Notes: generated from the sequence alone by a model not told the origin. A stretch of 64,000 nt of DNA from JAGREO01 sp020446285 (GCA_041398005.1 JAWKVP010000006.1:62001-126000); one strand, 5' to 3'; counted from the first letter of the stretch, positions 16,570-25,427 are shown. Numbers and translations: made by a program.

Positions 16570-17826
16570 ATGATGAGATTTTCGGCCGTTGCCGCAGCTT
16601 GTGTGGTGGCGTTCGCCGGCACGGCGCTGGCGGAACCCAAGACGAACATGCTGCACCAGTGGGACGTGGGCTCGGACGCCGCCGCCATCGCCAAGCTCGG
16701 CGAGATGTTCGAGGCCAGGGGTGGCACCTGGGAACAGACCTCGATCGCGGGTCACACCGCCAACACGCTCGCCAAGCTTCGCGCCGATGTGGTCGCCGGC
16801 AACGCACCGCCCGCCGTTCAGCTCAAGGGTCCGGAAATCGCCGAGTGGAACGAGACCGGCATGACCGCCAATCTCGACGAGCTCGCGGCCGCCGAAGGCT
16901 GGGATGACGTGGTCGCACCGGAGCTCATCGCGGTGATGAAGCCGGCGGGTTCCTGGGTTGCGGCACCGATGAACATCCACCGCGTCAACTGGATGTGGGC
17001 GAGTGTCGCGGCCATGGAACAGGCCGGCATCGCCGGGATGCCGAAGACCTGGGAGGAATTCAACGCCGCCTGTGAAAAGGCCGAGGCCGCCGGGCTCATC
17101 TGCATCGCCCACGGCTCGTTCGACTGGACCGATGCCACGACCTTCGATTCGGTGGTCTACGGCATGGATATCGACCTCTACCGCAAGGCATTCACCGAGG
17201 CCGACCCCGAGGTCATGCGCAGCCAGGGCATGATCGATGCGTTTGCCCAGCTCAGGAAGATGGTGAACTGGATGGATCCCGGCAATCCGGGCCGTCCGTG
17301 GGATGCCTCGCTGGCGATGATGAACAATGACGAGGCCGTCTTCTTCTTCATGGGCGACTGGGCGATCGGCACGCTCAATGCCAACAATCAGGTCGAGGGC
17401 ACGGACTATCTCTGCGAGCAGGCACCGGTCGACTGGGGCGGCACAGGCTATATCCTCAACGCCGATTCCATCGTCTTCTTCGAGCAGACGGAGCCCGACT
17501 ATGTCGAGGGGCAGACCCTGCTCGCCAGCCTGATCCTCTCGCCGGAGTTCCAGACGATCTTCAATCAGGCCAAGGGCTCGATCCCGGCGCGCATGGATGT
17601 CGACATGAGCCAGGGCTTCACCCCCTGTCAGGTGAAGAGTCAGGAAGATCTCGCGAAATCCATCGAGGAAGGCACGCTCGTCCGCTCGATGGCGCACAAC
17701 ATGACCGTCGCGCAGAAATTCCGCGCGGCGATGATGGAAACCATCACCGAGTTCGTGAACACGCCGGAAATGTCACCGGAAGAAGCGGCCAATCTGATGG
17801 CGGATGCCGTCGAAGCCGAGATGTAG
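16570..17826 (+). CDS. Sugar ABC transporter, periplasmic substrate-binding protein
   Basis: A 418-residue family-1 extracellular solute-binding protein. A signal peptide (MMRFSAVAAACVVAFAGTALA, cleavage near residue 21) leads into TNMLHQWDVGSDAAAIAKL. The N-terminal lobe contains WEQTSIAGHTANTLAKLRADVVAGNAPPAVQL, a pattern common in glucose/mannose-type binding proteins. Two internal cysteine-containing loops (near 178 and 350) could form disulfides. It heads the CUT1 transporter part of the operon and is followed by a strong mRNA hairpin, consistent with higher expression of the binding protein than of the permeases. Confidence 0.9.
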   Translation: MMRFSAVAAACVVAFAGTALAEPKTNMLHQWDVGSDAAAIAKLGEMFEARGGTWEQTSIAGHTANTLAKLRADVVAGNAPPAVQLKGPEIAEWNETGMTANLDELAAAEGWDDVVAPELIAVMKPAGSWVAAPMNIHRVNWMWASVAAMEQAGIAGMPKTWEEFNAACEKAEAAGLICIAHGSFDWTDATTFDSVVYGMDIDLYRKAFTEADPEVMRSQGMIDAFAQLRKMVNWMDPGNPGRPWDASLAMMNNDEAVFFFMGDWAIGTLNANNQVEGTDYLCEQAPVDWGGTGYILNADSIVFFEQTEPDYVEGQTLLASLILSPEFQTIFNQAKGSIPARMDVDMSQGFTPCQVKSQEDLAKSIEEGTLVRSMAHNMTVAQKFRAAMMETITEFVNTPEMSPEEAANLMADAVEAEM

Positions 17827-17832
17827 AAACGC

Positions 17833-17859
17833 CCGGGGCCGGTCCGTCACCGGCCCCGG
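17833..17859 (+). promoter_or_regulatory. mRNA-stabilising hairpin between binding protein and permease
   Basis: An 11-bp perfect GC stem CCGGGGCCGGT/ACCGGCCCCGG with a five-base loop and no T-tract. Such structures after binding-protein genes typically protect the upstream mRNA segment or partly attenuate downstream transcription. Confidence 0.6.
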
Positions 17860-17883
17860 CACTCCTCTCGCCCGGATGGATCC

Positions 17884-18819
17884 ATGTCGGTCGCCAACAA
17901 TACCATGACGAATACGGCACCGCCCGCGGGCTGGCGGGCGAAGCTCAGTGACTGGGCGCCGCAGCTCATTCTCGCACCGTCGCTGCTATGCAGCTTCGTC
18001 TACATCTTCGTTTTCTCGGCCTGGACGATCTATATCTCGCTGTCCAACTCCTCGCTCCTGCCGAGTTACGAATTCGTCGGCTTCGAACATTACGTCTCCT
18101 TGTGGCAGAACCGCCGCTGGAACGTCGCCTATAACAATCTCTTCATCTTCAGCGTGCTCTATGTCATCGGCTCGATGGCGGTGGGTCTCTTCCTCGCGGT
18201 CCTGATCGACCAGCGGGTGCGCGGTGAATCCGTCTGGCGGACGATCTATCTCTACCCGCTCGCCGTTTCCTTCGTGGTCACCGGCACGGTCTGGAACTGG
18301 CTGTTCAATCCCACCTCCGGCATCGAGACCTTCGTGCGCGGGCTCGGCTTCGAGAGTTTCGCCTTCGCCTGGATCACCGACCGCAACCTCGCCCTCTACA
18401 CCGTCGTCATCACCGGCATCTGGCACGCTTCCGGCTTCGCCATGGCGCTCTTTCTCGCCGGTCTGCGCTCGGTCGAACAGGATCTCATCAAGGCGGCGCA
18501 GATCGACGGTGCCAGCCTGACGCGCATCTACATGCGCATCGTCCTGCCGGCGATCCGCCCCATCTTCCTCGCCGTGCTGGTCATTCTCCTGCAGTTCGCC
18601 ATCAAGACTTTCGACCTCGTGGTGGCACTCACCGGCGGCGGTCCGGGCATCGCCACGACCATGCCGGCCATCGTGGTCTACGATTTCATGTTCCAGCGCG
18701 GTCAGATCGCCGAGGGTGCGGCTGCCGCCATCATGATCCTTCTGGCACTGGCCGTCGTGGTCGTGCCCTATGTCCTCTGGACGCTCTGGAGCCGGCGCGG
18801 GGAGCGGATGAATGGCTGA
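17884..18819 (+). CDS. Sugar ABC transporter permease (CUT1, MalF/GtsB-like)
   Basis: A 311-residue inner-membrane permease with six predicted helices. The EAA loop for ATPase docking is DLIKAAQIDGASLTRIYMRIVLPAIRP near residues 200-226. The N terminus, DWAPQLILAPSLLCSFVYIFVFSAWTIYISL, is typical of the MalF-side subunit of carbohydrate uptake transporters. It lies 57 bp after the binding protein and overlaps the second permease by 8 bp. Confidence 0.92.
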   Translation: MSVANNTMTNTAPPAGWRAKLSDWAPQLILAPSLLCSFVYIFVFSAWTIYISLSNSSLLPSYEFVGFEHYVSLWQNRRWNVAYNNLFIFSVLYVIGSMAVGLFLAVLIDQRVRGESVWRTIYLYPLAVSFVVTGTVWNWLFNPTSGIETFVRGLGFESFAFAWITDRNLALYTVVITGIWHASGFAMALFLAGLRSVEQDLIKAAQIDGASLTRIYMRIVLPAIRPIFLAVLVILLQFAIKTFDLVVALTGGGPGIATTMPAIVVYDFMFQRGQIAEGAAAAIMILLALAVVVVPYVLWTLWSRRGERMNG

Positions 18820-19705
18820 AGTTGCCGCCTACGACCCTCATGCCACCTCCAGCGGTGCCAAACGCATCTCGGCGAAGCTCTTCGTCTATGGATGCCTCGT
18901 CCTCTTCGCGGCGTATTATCTCCTGCCGCTCGTGGTCATCATCGCCAATTCCTTCCGCGATCTGGAGGAAATCGGTCGCGACGGCCTGCTCGCCTTCCCC
19001 AAAAGCTTCTCGCTGGATCACTGGGTCGCCGCCTGGTCCACCTTCTGTGTCGGCGGCACCTGCGAGGGGATTTCACCCAATTTCTACAATTCGCTCTACA
19101 TGACCGTGCCGGCGACCATCATCTCGACGCTGCTCGGCGCACTCAACGGCTACATCCTCTCCAAATGGCGCTTTCCCGGCCATAACGCGATCTTCGCCGC
19201 TGTTACCATCGGCGTCTTTCTCCCCGGTCAGATGGCGCTCATGCCCTGGGCCTTCGTGCTCGGCAAGCTCGGGCTCACCAACACGCTCGAAGGTCTCATG
19301 CTGGTGCACACCATCCAGGGCCTGTCCTTCACCACGCTCTTCTGCCGCAACTATTACGTCTCGATCCCCGATGATCTCATCAAGGCGGCGCGTATCGACG
19401 GTGCCGGGTTCTGGCGCATCTTCATCAAGATCATCCTGCCGCTCTCACCGCCCATCCTGATCGTCACGATCATCTGGCAGTTCACCGGCATCTGGAACGA
19501 GTTCCTGTTCGGCGTCGTCTTCTCGTCCGGCTCGCAGCAGCCGATCACCGCCGCCCTGATCGCACTCTCGTCCGCCGGCACCTCCGTGCGCGAGTACAAT
19601 GTCGAGGCCGCCGCAGTCCTGATCGCCGCCCTGCCGACACTCATGATCTACTTCTTCGGCGGCCGCTGGTTCGTGCGCGGGCTGACCCAGGGGGCGATCA
19701 AATGA
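18812..19705 (+). CDS. Sugar ABC transporter permease (CUT1, MalG/GtsC-like)
   Basis: A 297-residue six-helix permease, the MalG-side partner. The EAA loop is DLIKAARIDGAGFWRIFIKIILPLSPP around residues 188-215, and the terminus FFGGRWFVRGLTQGAIK is characteristic of this subunit class. A periplasmic loop has two cysteines (FCVGGTCEGISPNF, about residues 73-86), also seen in glucose/mannose-type relatives. Translationally coupled to the preceding permease. Confidence 0.92.
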   Translation: MAEVAAYDPHATSSGAKRISAKLFVYGCLVLFAAYYLLPLVVIIANSFRDLEEIGRDGLLAFPKSFSLDHWVAAWSTFCVGGTCEGISPNFYNSLYMTVPATIISTLLGALNGYILSKWRFPGHNAIFAAVTIGVFLPGQMALMPWAFVLGKLGLTNTLEGLMLVHTIQGLSFTTLFCRNYYVSIPDDLIKAARIDGAGFWRIFIKIILPLSPPILIVTIIWQFTGIWNEFLFGVVFSSGSQQPITAALIALSSAGTSVREYNVEAAAVLIAALPTLMIYFFGGRWFVRGLTQGAIK

Positions 19706-19757
19706 CGCGCCGCGCCCGAATCCGTGTTTCATTCGCTTCTGACAGGGCCACGATCAC

Positions 19758-20807
19758 ATGGCTTCACTGACCGTTTCGAATATCTGCAAGAACTATGGTG
19801 CCGTCGAGGTTCTCAGGAATGTGAACCTGAAAGCCGATGCGGGCGAGTTCATCGTGCTCGTCGGGCCGTCGGGTTGCGGCAAGTCCACGCTGCTCGCCCT
19901 GATCGCCGGGCTCGAAACCATCACCTCCGGCGAGATTTCCATCGGCGACCGGGTGGTCAACAACGTGCCGCCCAAGGACCGCGACATCGCCATGGTGTTC
20001 CAGTCCTACGCGCTCTATCCGACCATGACCGTGCGCGGCAACATCACCTTCGGCATGGAAAGCCGGGGCGTGCCCAGGGCCGATCAGAATGCCGCCGTCG
20101 AGCGGGTGGCGAAGCTCCTGCAGATCGAGCCGTTGCTCAAGCGCAAGCCGTCGCAGCTCTCCGGCGGCCAGCGCCAGCGCGTGGCGATGGGCCGCGCACT
20201 CGTGCGCGATCCCCAGCTCTTCCTTTTCGACGAGCCGCTCTCCAATCTCGATGCCAAGCTCAGGGTGGAGATGCGCACCGAGATCAAGAAGCTCTACAAG
20301 CAGCTCGGCAAGACCACGGTCTATGTCACCCACGACCAGATCGAGGCGATGACGCTCGCCACCCGCATCGCCGTCATGCATGGCGGCCGGTTGCAGCAAT
20401 TCGCCGAACCGAAGGTCATCTATGAACAACCGGCCAACATGTTCGTCGCCGGCTTCATGGGCTCACCGGCGATGAATTTCATCCCCGCCGAGGTCGCGGA
20501 CGGCCGTCTCCGTCTCACCGGCGATGCCAGCCTGCCGTTGCCAGCGGGAACATCGCTGCCGAACGGGCGAAAGGTGGTGCTCGGTCTGCGCCCGGAACAT
20601 TTCTCGCCTGGAAGCGGCATTCGCGCACCCGTCGAGGTTGTCGAGCCCACCGGTGCCGAAACCATCGTCATCCTTCGCCTTGGCGGTCAGGAGATCACCG
20701 CGCGCTTCGATCCCGATTCCGCCCCGCGCGAGGGCGATGCCATCGACCTTGCGGTCGCCATCGACAAGGCCAGCCTCTTCGACCCCGATACGGAAGAACG
20801 CCTTTGA
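19758..20807 (+). CDS. Sugar ABC transporter ATP-binding protein (MalK/UgpC-like)
   Basis: A 349-residue ATPase: Walker A GPSGCGKS (about residue 37), Q-loop VFQSYALYPTMTV, signature LSGGQRQRVAMGRAL, Walker B LFLFDEPLSNLDAKLR and H-loop YVTHDQIEAMTLA. Residues 240-349 form the OB-fold regulatory/TOBE domain usual for CUT1 ATPases (VVLGLRPEHFSPG). Its stop overlaps the TTG start of the next dehydrogenase gene, tying transport to the oxidation genes. Confidence 0.93.
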   Translation: MASLTVSNICKNYGAVEVLRNVNLKADAGEFIVLVGPSGCGKSTLLALIAGLETITSGEISIGDRVVNNVPPKDRDIAMVFQSYALYPTMTVRGNITFGMESRGVPRADQNAAVERVAKLLQIEPLLKRKPSQLSGGQRQRVAMGRALVRDPQLFLFDEPLSNLDAKLRVEMRTEIKKLYKQLGKTTVYVTHDQIEAMTLATRIAVMHGGRLQQFAEPKVIYEQPANMFVAGFMGSPAMNFIPAEVADGRLRLTGDASLPLPAGTSLPNGRKVVLGLRPEHFSPGSGIRAPVEVVEPTGAETIVILRLGGQEITARFDPDSAPREGDAIDLAVAIDKASLFDPDTEERL

Positions 20808-21556
20808 GTTTCGCCCTCTATCCCAGCCTGAAAGATCGTGTGGTTCTCGTCACCGGCGGCGGATCCGGCATCGGTGCCGCCATCGTCGAAGCCTTCGTTG
20901 GACAGGGCGCGAAGGTCGCCTTCCTCGACATCCAGGAAGAGGAATCGCTCGCACTCGTCGACCGCCTCGGCGGCCATGCAACCTTCATTCCCTGCGATCT
21001 CACCGATATCGAGGCGCTGCGCGGTTCCATCCGGGGGGTGCTCGACGAGATCGGTCCGGTCCGCGCGCTCGTCAACAACGCCGCCAACGATGCCCGCCAC
21101 GAGATCGACGAGGTCTCGGTCGAGTACTGGGACAAGGCCATGGCGGTCAATCTCAGGCATCTCTTCTTCGCCAGCCAGGCCGTGCGCCCGGCCATGGCCG
21201 CGGCCGGTGGCGGCGCCATCGTCAATTTCTCCTCGGTGGCATGGATGTTCGGCGGTGCGAACCTGATCGCCTATACGACCGCCAAGGCCGGTATCGTCGG
21301 CATGACCCACAGCCTCGCGCGCGAATTCGGCGATGACAATATCCGCGTCAATGCCATAGCACCGGGCGCGGTCATGACCGAAAAGCAGCTTCGCCTCTGG
21401 TACAATGAGGAAACGGCGCAGGCCGCCGCCGACCGGCAGTTCATCAAGCGCCGCCTCGAACCGGAGGAAATCGCCCGCGCCGCCCTCTTTCTTGCCGCCG
21501 ACGACAGCCGGATGATCACCAAGCAATGCCTGACCGTCGATGCCGGGCTGCGCTGA
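20804..21556 (+). CDS. Short-chain dehydrogenase, probable sugar 1-dehydrogenase
   Basis: A 250-residue SDR with NAD(P) motif TGGGSGIG (about residue 19), NNAA, the catalytic Ser in VNFSSVAW and YTTAK. The C-terminal region (PGAVMTEKQLRLWYNEETAQ, then KRRLEPEEIARAALFLAADDSRMITKQ) resembles aldose 1-dehydrogenases acting on xylose, galactose or arabinose. Translation starts at TTG, overlapping the ATPase stop. It probably oxidises the imported sugar to a lactone; the specific sugar cannot be assigned. Confidence 0.82.
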   Translation: MSFALYPSLKDRVVLVTGGGSGIGAAIVEAFVGQGAKVAFLDIQEEESLALVDRLGGHATFIPCDLTDIEALRGSIRGVLDEIGPVRALVNNAANDARHEIDEVSVEYWDKAMAVNLRHLFFASQAVRPAMAAAGGGAIVNFSSVAWMFGGANLIAYTTAKAGIVGMTHSLAREFGDDNIRVNAIAPGAVMTEKQLRLWYNEETAQAAADRQFIKRRLEPEEIARAALFLAADDSRMITKQCLTVDAGLR

Positions 21557-21591
21557 ACGTCGTATTAGCCCTTGATGGATGATTGCGCGCG

Positions 21592-22599
21592 ATGATAACG
21601 GACAGAAAACTTCTTCTGGGTCTCAATCCCTACGGCCAGACCTACCATCTCGGCATTCAGGCAAGCGGCACACCGCGCGCCAATCCGGACGGCGCCGGCC
21701 TCGAGGGCTTCATCGAGCTGGCCCGCAGGATCGGCGCGAAGAGCATCGAGCTGCACGAACCCTGGCTGCGGGAACTCGACGATAACGGGCTCGATGCGCT
21801 CGGCGAGCGGCTCGAGGCGCTCGACCTCGTGCCCATCATCGGCTCGGGCCTGCCGCACGCACCGGTCGGCAACGCCATCGCACCGGCCACGCGCATCGGT
21901 GCGGGAACCATCCGCCTCGCACTCACCACCGTTCTCTGTGGCGCACGCGCCGAACTCGGTGACGACTGGCCCGCACTCGTCGCCGATGTCCGCGCCAGGA
22001 TCTGCCGCTACGCCGCCATGGCCCGCGACGCCGGCATCCATCTCGCCATCGAGAACCATCAGGACTTCAACAGCGACGAACTGCTCGAACTCTGCGACAT
22101 CGCCGGCGGCAATGTCGGCATCTGCCTCGACATCGCCAATGCCTTTCCCGTCGCCGAAGCACCGCTGGACTTCGCCCGAAAGGTCGCGCACAGGGTACGT
22201 CACGTTCACCTCAAGGACTATCGGGTCCAGTTCACCGACGAAGGCATCCGGCTCGTGCGCTGCCCGATCGGTGACGGCGCGGTTCCCATCCGCGAGATCG
22301 TCGAATGCCTCCTCGATCATCGGGGCACGCTCACCGGCTCCATCGAACTGGCCGCTCTCGAAGCCCGCCATGTGCGCTTCCTCGATCCCGGCTGGTGGCG
22401 TTTCTATCCGCCCGTCTCCGGTGCCACGCTCGCAGGCTGCCTCGCCGCCGCCCGTCGCAACCGCCTCGCCGACGATGCCGACTACCGCACACCGTGGGAA
22501 ACGGGTGACGACCATCGGATTGCCGCATTCGAACTGGAACAACTGGAAAGAAGCGCCGCCAACATGCGCGCGCTCGGATATCTCGGAGAAGGAAAATGA
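21592..22599 (+). CDS. Sugar phosphate isomerase/epimerase (xylose-isomerase-like TIM barrel)
   Basis: A 335-residue TIM-barrel protein of the AP-endonuclease-2/xylose-isomerase-like family. Likely divalent-metal ligands are the Glu in HLAIENHQD, the Asp in VGICLDIANA, the His in VRHVHLKDY and the Glu in LTGSIELAALE, in the expected order. Members act as sugar epimerases, isomerases or dehydratases. I chose the ATG at 21592; a TTG nine bases upstream is also possible. It overlaps the following SDR gene by 4 bp. Confidence 0.82.
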   Translation: MITDRKLLLGLNPYGQTYHLGIQASGTPRANPDGAGLEGFIELARRIGAKSIELHEPWLRELDDNGLDALGERLEALDLVPIIGSGLPHAPVGNAIAPATRIGAGTIRLALTTVLCGARAELGDDWPALVADVRARICRYAAMARDAGIHLAIENHQDFNSDELLELCDIAGGNVGICLDIANAFPVAEAPLDFARKVAHRVRHVHLKDYRVQFTDEGIRLVRCPIGDGAVPIREIVECLLDHRGTLTGSIELAALEARHVRFLDPGWWRFYPPVSGATLAGCLAAARRNRLADDADYRTPWETGDDHRIAAFELEQLERSAANMRALGYLGEGK

Positions 22600-23405
22600 C
22601 GAGGGAACACGCCGGCAGGATCGCGTTCGTCACCGGTTCGGGCCGGGGCCTCGGCCGGCTGATGGCGGAAAAGATCGCAAGACGCGGTGCCGACATCGTC
22701 CTCCACGACCTCGATTTCACCGCACCCGCCAAATATGGCGAGGCGAAGGATCTGGGCGAGGTCGAGGCGCAATTCGCCGAATTCGGCGTCCGTACCACCC
22801 ATGTCACCGGCAATATCGGCGATGCGAAGGCCGTCGCCGCCATGCGCGCCCATATCGAGGAAACCCTCGGCCCGGTCGACATCCTCGTCAATTGTGCCGG
22901 CGGCGATATCGGTGCCGCCGGCGGCAAGCCCGTGCCCAACAACGCCCTCGACATCCCGCTCGAGGACGTTCAGGCGCTGGTCAACAACAACCTTGTGGGC
23001 ACCATCACGGTCTGCAAGGAATTCATCATACCCATGCGCGAGCGCGGCAGCGGTACTGTCGTCAATATCGGCTCGGTCGCCGGCCACCTTGGCGTCTCGG
23101 ACGGTGCCATCTACGCTATCCTCAAGGCCGCCGTCGCCCACTACACCCGCTGCCTCGCCAGGGAACTCACCGAACATGGCGTGCGCGTCAACTGCGTCGC
23201 ACCCGGACCGGCCAAGACCGCGCGTTTCGAAGCAACCCGCGAGGTCGACCCCAGGCGCATGGATTCAAGTGGAAAATCCTTCGACCGCTACGCCGAACCC
23301 GAGGAAATCGCCGATGCCGTCGCCTTCCTCACCGGCAGGGAAAGCAAGTTCATCAACGGCCAGATCCTCTGCGTCGATGGTGGTCTCATCTGCTGGCCGA
23401 GCTGA
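22596..23405 (+). CDS. Short-chain dehydrogenase/reductase
   Basis: A 269-residue SDR: cofactor motif TGSGRGLG near residue 13, NCAGG, Ser in VNIGSVAG and YAILK. It has a longer variable region (PVPNNALDIPLEDVQALVNNN) than the first SDR in the operon. It is the last gene of the rightward operon, coupled by ATGA to the TIM-barrel gene. Likely a second oxidation or reduction step on the same sugar-derived intermediate; substrate unknown. Confidence 0.82.
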   Translation: MTREHAGRIAFVTGSGRGLGRLMAEKIARRGADIVLHDLDFTAPAKYGEAKDLGEVEAQFAEFGVRTTHVTGNIGDAKAVAAMRAHIEETLGPVDILVNCAGGDIGAAGGKPVPNNALDIPLEDVQALVNNNLVGTITVCKEFIIPMRERGSGTVVNIGSVAGHLGVSDGAIYAILKAAVAHYTRCLARELTEHGVRVNCVAPGPAKTARFEATREVDPRRMDSSGKSFDRYAEPEEIADAVAFLTGRESKFINGQILCVDGGLICWPS

Positions 23406-23431
23406 AACACCGGCGAACGGCCGGTTCTCTC

Positions 23432-23644
23432 TCAGTGGGCATCCACCGGCACGAGGCCGTTCTGGCGAATGGCGATGAAGGCGAGCTCGCGACTGTCGGC
23501 GAGCGCCAGGGGCTGCCCTTCCGTATCGAAGATCGCGTAATAGACGTCTTCTTCATTGTCGATCGGAATGACATAGGCCTGACCGGCGGTCATCGAAGGA
23601 AGATCATGATCGGGGATAAGGCCGAGATCCTGGGGCGACAGCAC
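23432..23644 (-). CDS. DUF1150 family small protein
   Basis: A 70-residue protein with the DUF1150 pattern: AYVIPIDNEEDVYYAIFDTEGQPLALADSRELAFIAIRQNGLVPV. The family is small, single-domain, restricted mostly to Alphaproteobacteria, and of unknown function. The GTG at 23644 is the only credible start and has a GGAGAAG site six bases upstream. It faces the end of the rightward operon. Confidence 0.8.
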   Translation of the reverse strand: MLSPQDLGLIPDHDLPSMTAGQAYVIPIDNEEDVYYAIFDTEGQPLALADSRELAFIAIRQNGLVPVDAH

Positions 23645-23730
23645 GATCGCTTCTCCGTTCGCTTGTTCCTCCCATCGGCCTTCCGGCCGACGGATCTCCG
23701 CGAATCTATGCGGAAAAACTTAAAATACAG

Positions 23731-23833
23731 TTAGAGCGGATCCCGATCACATGCGATCGGTCTACCGCTCCATCTCGTTGTTTCGCCGCGTTTCCTGATC
23801 GTTCAGGTGGTTCCACCTGAACGGGAAATGCTC
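23731..23833 (-). repeat. Bipartite palindromic repeat element, copy A
   Basis: An approximately 100-bp element in the DUF1150-YchJ gap with two hairpins: GTTCAGGTGG/CCACCTGAAC around TT (23801-23822) and CCGATC/GATCGG around a six-base loop (23743-23760). On the minus strand it aligns along its length with the sequence 62654-62752, including the flanks GGAAA-GC-GCGG-GAAACAA. Confidence 0.65.
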
Positions 23834-23856
23834 TGGAATGAGGCCCGCATCCGGCA

Positions 23857-24261
23857 TCAGTCGAGCGGCCGGACATAGTACCAGATATTGTGACGCTTTT
23901 CGAAAAGACTGTTTTCGTGATGCGTGCGGAACGTGCTGTCCTCGACATAATGCGCATCGAAGCGGACGGTCCCGCGCATGTCGAGGGGGCCGCCGCCCGT
24001 GCGTTCGATGATGGAAAGGCAGGTCCAGCGGGTTCGCTCGATCCAATCCCTTGTCGCATCGAGACTGAACGCAGCCCGCGACGCGGGGTGCAGGGTCCTG
24101 CCGAGATAGTCCGGCCGCGCCGCCGCGAATGCGCTGTAGCGCGAGCGCATCAGCTGTTCGGCCGTCTGTGCGCGGCGCGATCCATCGTGAAGCGGCCCGC
24201 AACATTGCTCGTAGCGGCGCTCCCGGCCGCAGGGACAGGCATCGTCGGCACGAACCCTCAT
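23857..24261 (-). CDS. YchJ/UPF0225 family SEC-C motif protein
   Basis: A 134-residue protein with an N-terminal SEC-C zinc motif CPCGRERRYEQCC (about residues 9-21) and the YchJ central pattern TAEQLMRSRYSAFA...RPDYLGRTLHP, ending with KRHNIWYYV. YchJ proteins are widespread and functionally uncharacterised; SEC-C motifs bind zinc and can mediate protein contacts. I chose the internal ATG at 24261, because the longer alternative adds an unsupported N terminus. It lies 58 bp after the FHA gene, so it may be the last gene of the cytochrome operon or be transcribed separately. Confidence 0.85.
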   Translation of the reverse strand: MRVRADDACPCGRERRYEQCCGPLHDGSRRAQTAEQLMRSRYSAFAAARPDYLGRTLHPASRAAFSLDATRDWIERTRWTCLSIIERTGGGPLDMRGTVRFDAHYVEDSTFRTHHENSLFEKRHNIWYYVRPLD

Positions 24262-24319
24262 GGAGAGACAAGCCGAAGCAGGCGGAAACGGCACGGATTC
24301 GAACCCTGGCCGGACATGG

Positions 24320-25393
24320 CTATCCGCGCAGCCGGTTCAGCGCGTCGGCAACGGCGGTATATCCGGGTGCCATGCGCAGCATGGCCTCGAGAAGTCCGGC
24401 GGCGCGCTCGGGATCCGTCTCGAAGGCTTCCGCCGCGGCACAGGAAAAGCGCAGTTCCAGATCGCCGATCTCGATCGTATCGCCGAAGACGAGTTCGCTC
24501 TGGCTGACCGGTTTCCCGTTGACGATGGTGCCGTTGGTCGAGTTGAGATCGGCGATGGCAAAGCCGGTGCCGTCGAAGCGGATTTCGGCATGATTGCGCG
24601 AGGCACGCGGTTCGTCGAGGGGAATGCTGGCGCTGTCGCTGCGGCCGAGCGTGGAGTTCGAGAAGGGCAGGACGATCCTCGTGCCCTGTTGCTCTCCGGT
24701 GAGAATTTCGAGCCAGGGCAAGGCCGCGGGATCGGGGCCGCCAGATGCGTCGACATCCGCCGCAACGGCAGCCGCCACCGCCGAGGCGGCGATGCTCTCG
24801 CTCAGTCCCGCCTGCTTTCGCAATGCCTCGATGGCGGCGGCGTGGCGCTGTTCCAGTGCCGTGAGGGCCGCTGCCTTTTCGGCTGTGAACCTGCCGGTGA
24901 GATCATTGATCGCCTGCTGGTGCGTGGCACCGATCCCGGCGAGCTCCGTCTTCGCCGACTCGAGTTCGCCGCGCAGGCTCTCGATTTCCTCGTGCATGCT
25001 CGCGGTCGAGGGAGCGATGATCGTCTGGCCGAGACTGTCGTCTTCGGGGATCAGTTCCTTGAGCGCCTCCACCTCTTTTCCATGCGCCTCCTTCAGCTTG
25101 CGGATCTCCGCATCAGCCTCTTCGGCGCGGCGCCGGTACTGTTCGAATTCCGGCGGCATGCGCCCGCCCTGTACCGCCTTCAGACTTTCAAGTTCCTTGT
25201 TGGCCTGCATGAGATCGCCGCGCAGGAGCTTGACCTGGCTCTGTGCTGCCTTGAGCTCGTTGCCACCGCCAGCGGAACCGCCGCCTCCCCGGCCGCGAAG
25301 TCCCATGAGGATGCCGATGAGCGCGACGACGACGGCGCCCAGGAAGGCATAGACACCCGTTTCTCCGGCGAGGAAGGCTTGAAGCTGTTGCAT
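24320..25393 (-). CDS. Membrane-anchored coiled-coil protein with C-terminal FHA domain
   Basis: 357 residues. A single N-terminal membrane helix (GVYAFLGAVVVALIGILMGL, about 11-31), a glycine-rich hinge, then a long charged coiled-coil (about 45-230), then a canonical FHA domain (about 255-340) with LGRSDSASIPL, ASRNHAEI and STNGTIVNG. FHA domains bind phosphothreonine peptides. The arginine, serine, histidine and asparagine of the binding face are all present, so this one should be functional and cytoplasmic. It is the last electron-conduit-associated gene, 34 bp after the LVIVD cytochrome. It is a likely reader of the operon's Ser/Thr kinase. Confidence 0.85.
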   Translation of the reverse strand: MQQLQAFLAGETGVYAFLGAVVVALIGILMGLRGRGGGGSAGGGNELKAAQSQVKLLRGDLMQANKELESLKAVQGGRMPPEFEQYRRRAEEADAEIRKLKEAHGKEVEALKELIPEDDSLGQTIIAPSTASMHEEIESLRGELESAKTELAGIGATHQQAINDLTGRFTAEKAAALTALEQRHAAAIEALRKQAGLSESIAASAVAAAVAADVDASGGPDPAALPWLEILTGEQQGTRIVLPFSNSTLGRSDSASIPLDEPRASRNHAEIRFDGTGFAIADLNSTNGTIVNGKPVSQSELVFGDTIEIGDLELRFSCAAAEAFETDPERAAGLLEAMLRMAPGYTAVADALNRLRG

Positions 25394-25427
25394 GAGTGCC
25401 CTTTTCTCCCGGATTCCGTCCGGGTGT

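Noticed and set aside
24270..24310. A tRNA T-arm-like GGTTCGAATCC on the minus strand
   Set aside because: No matching acceptor stem, D-arm or anticodon arm is found within tRNA distance; the upstream sequence codes for the FHA protein's C terminus.
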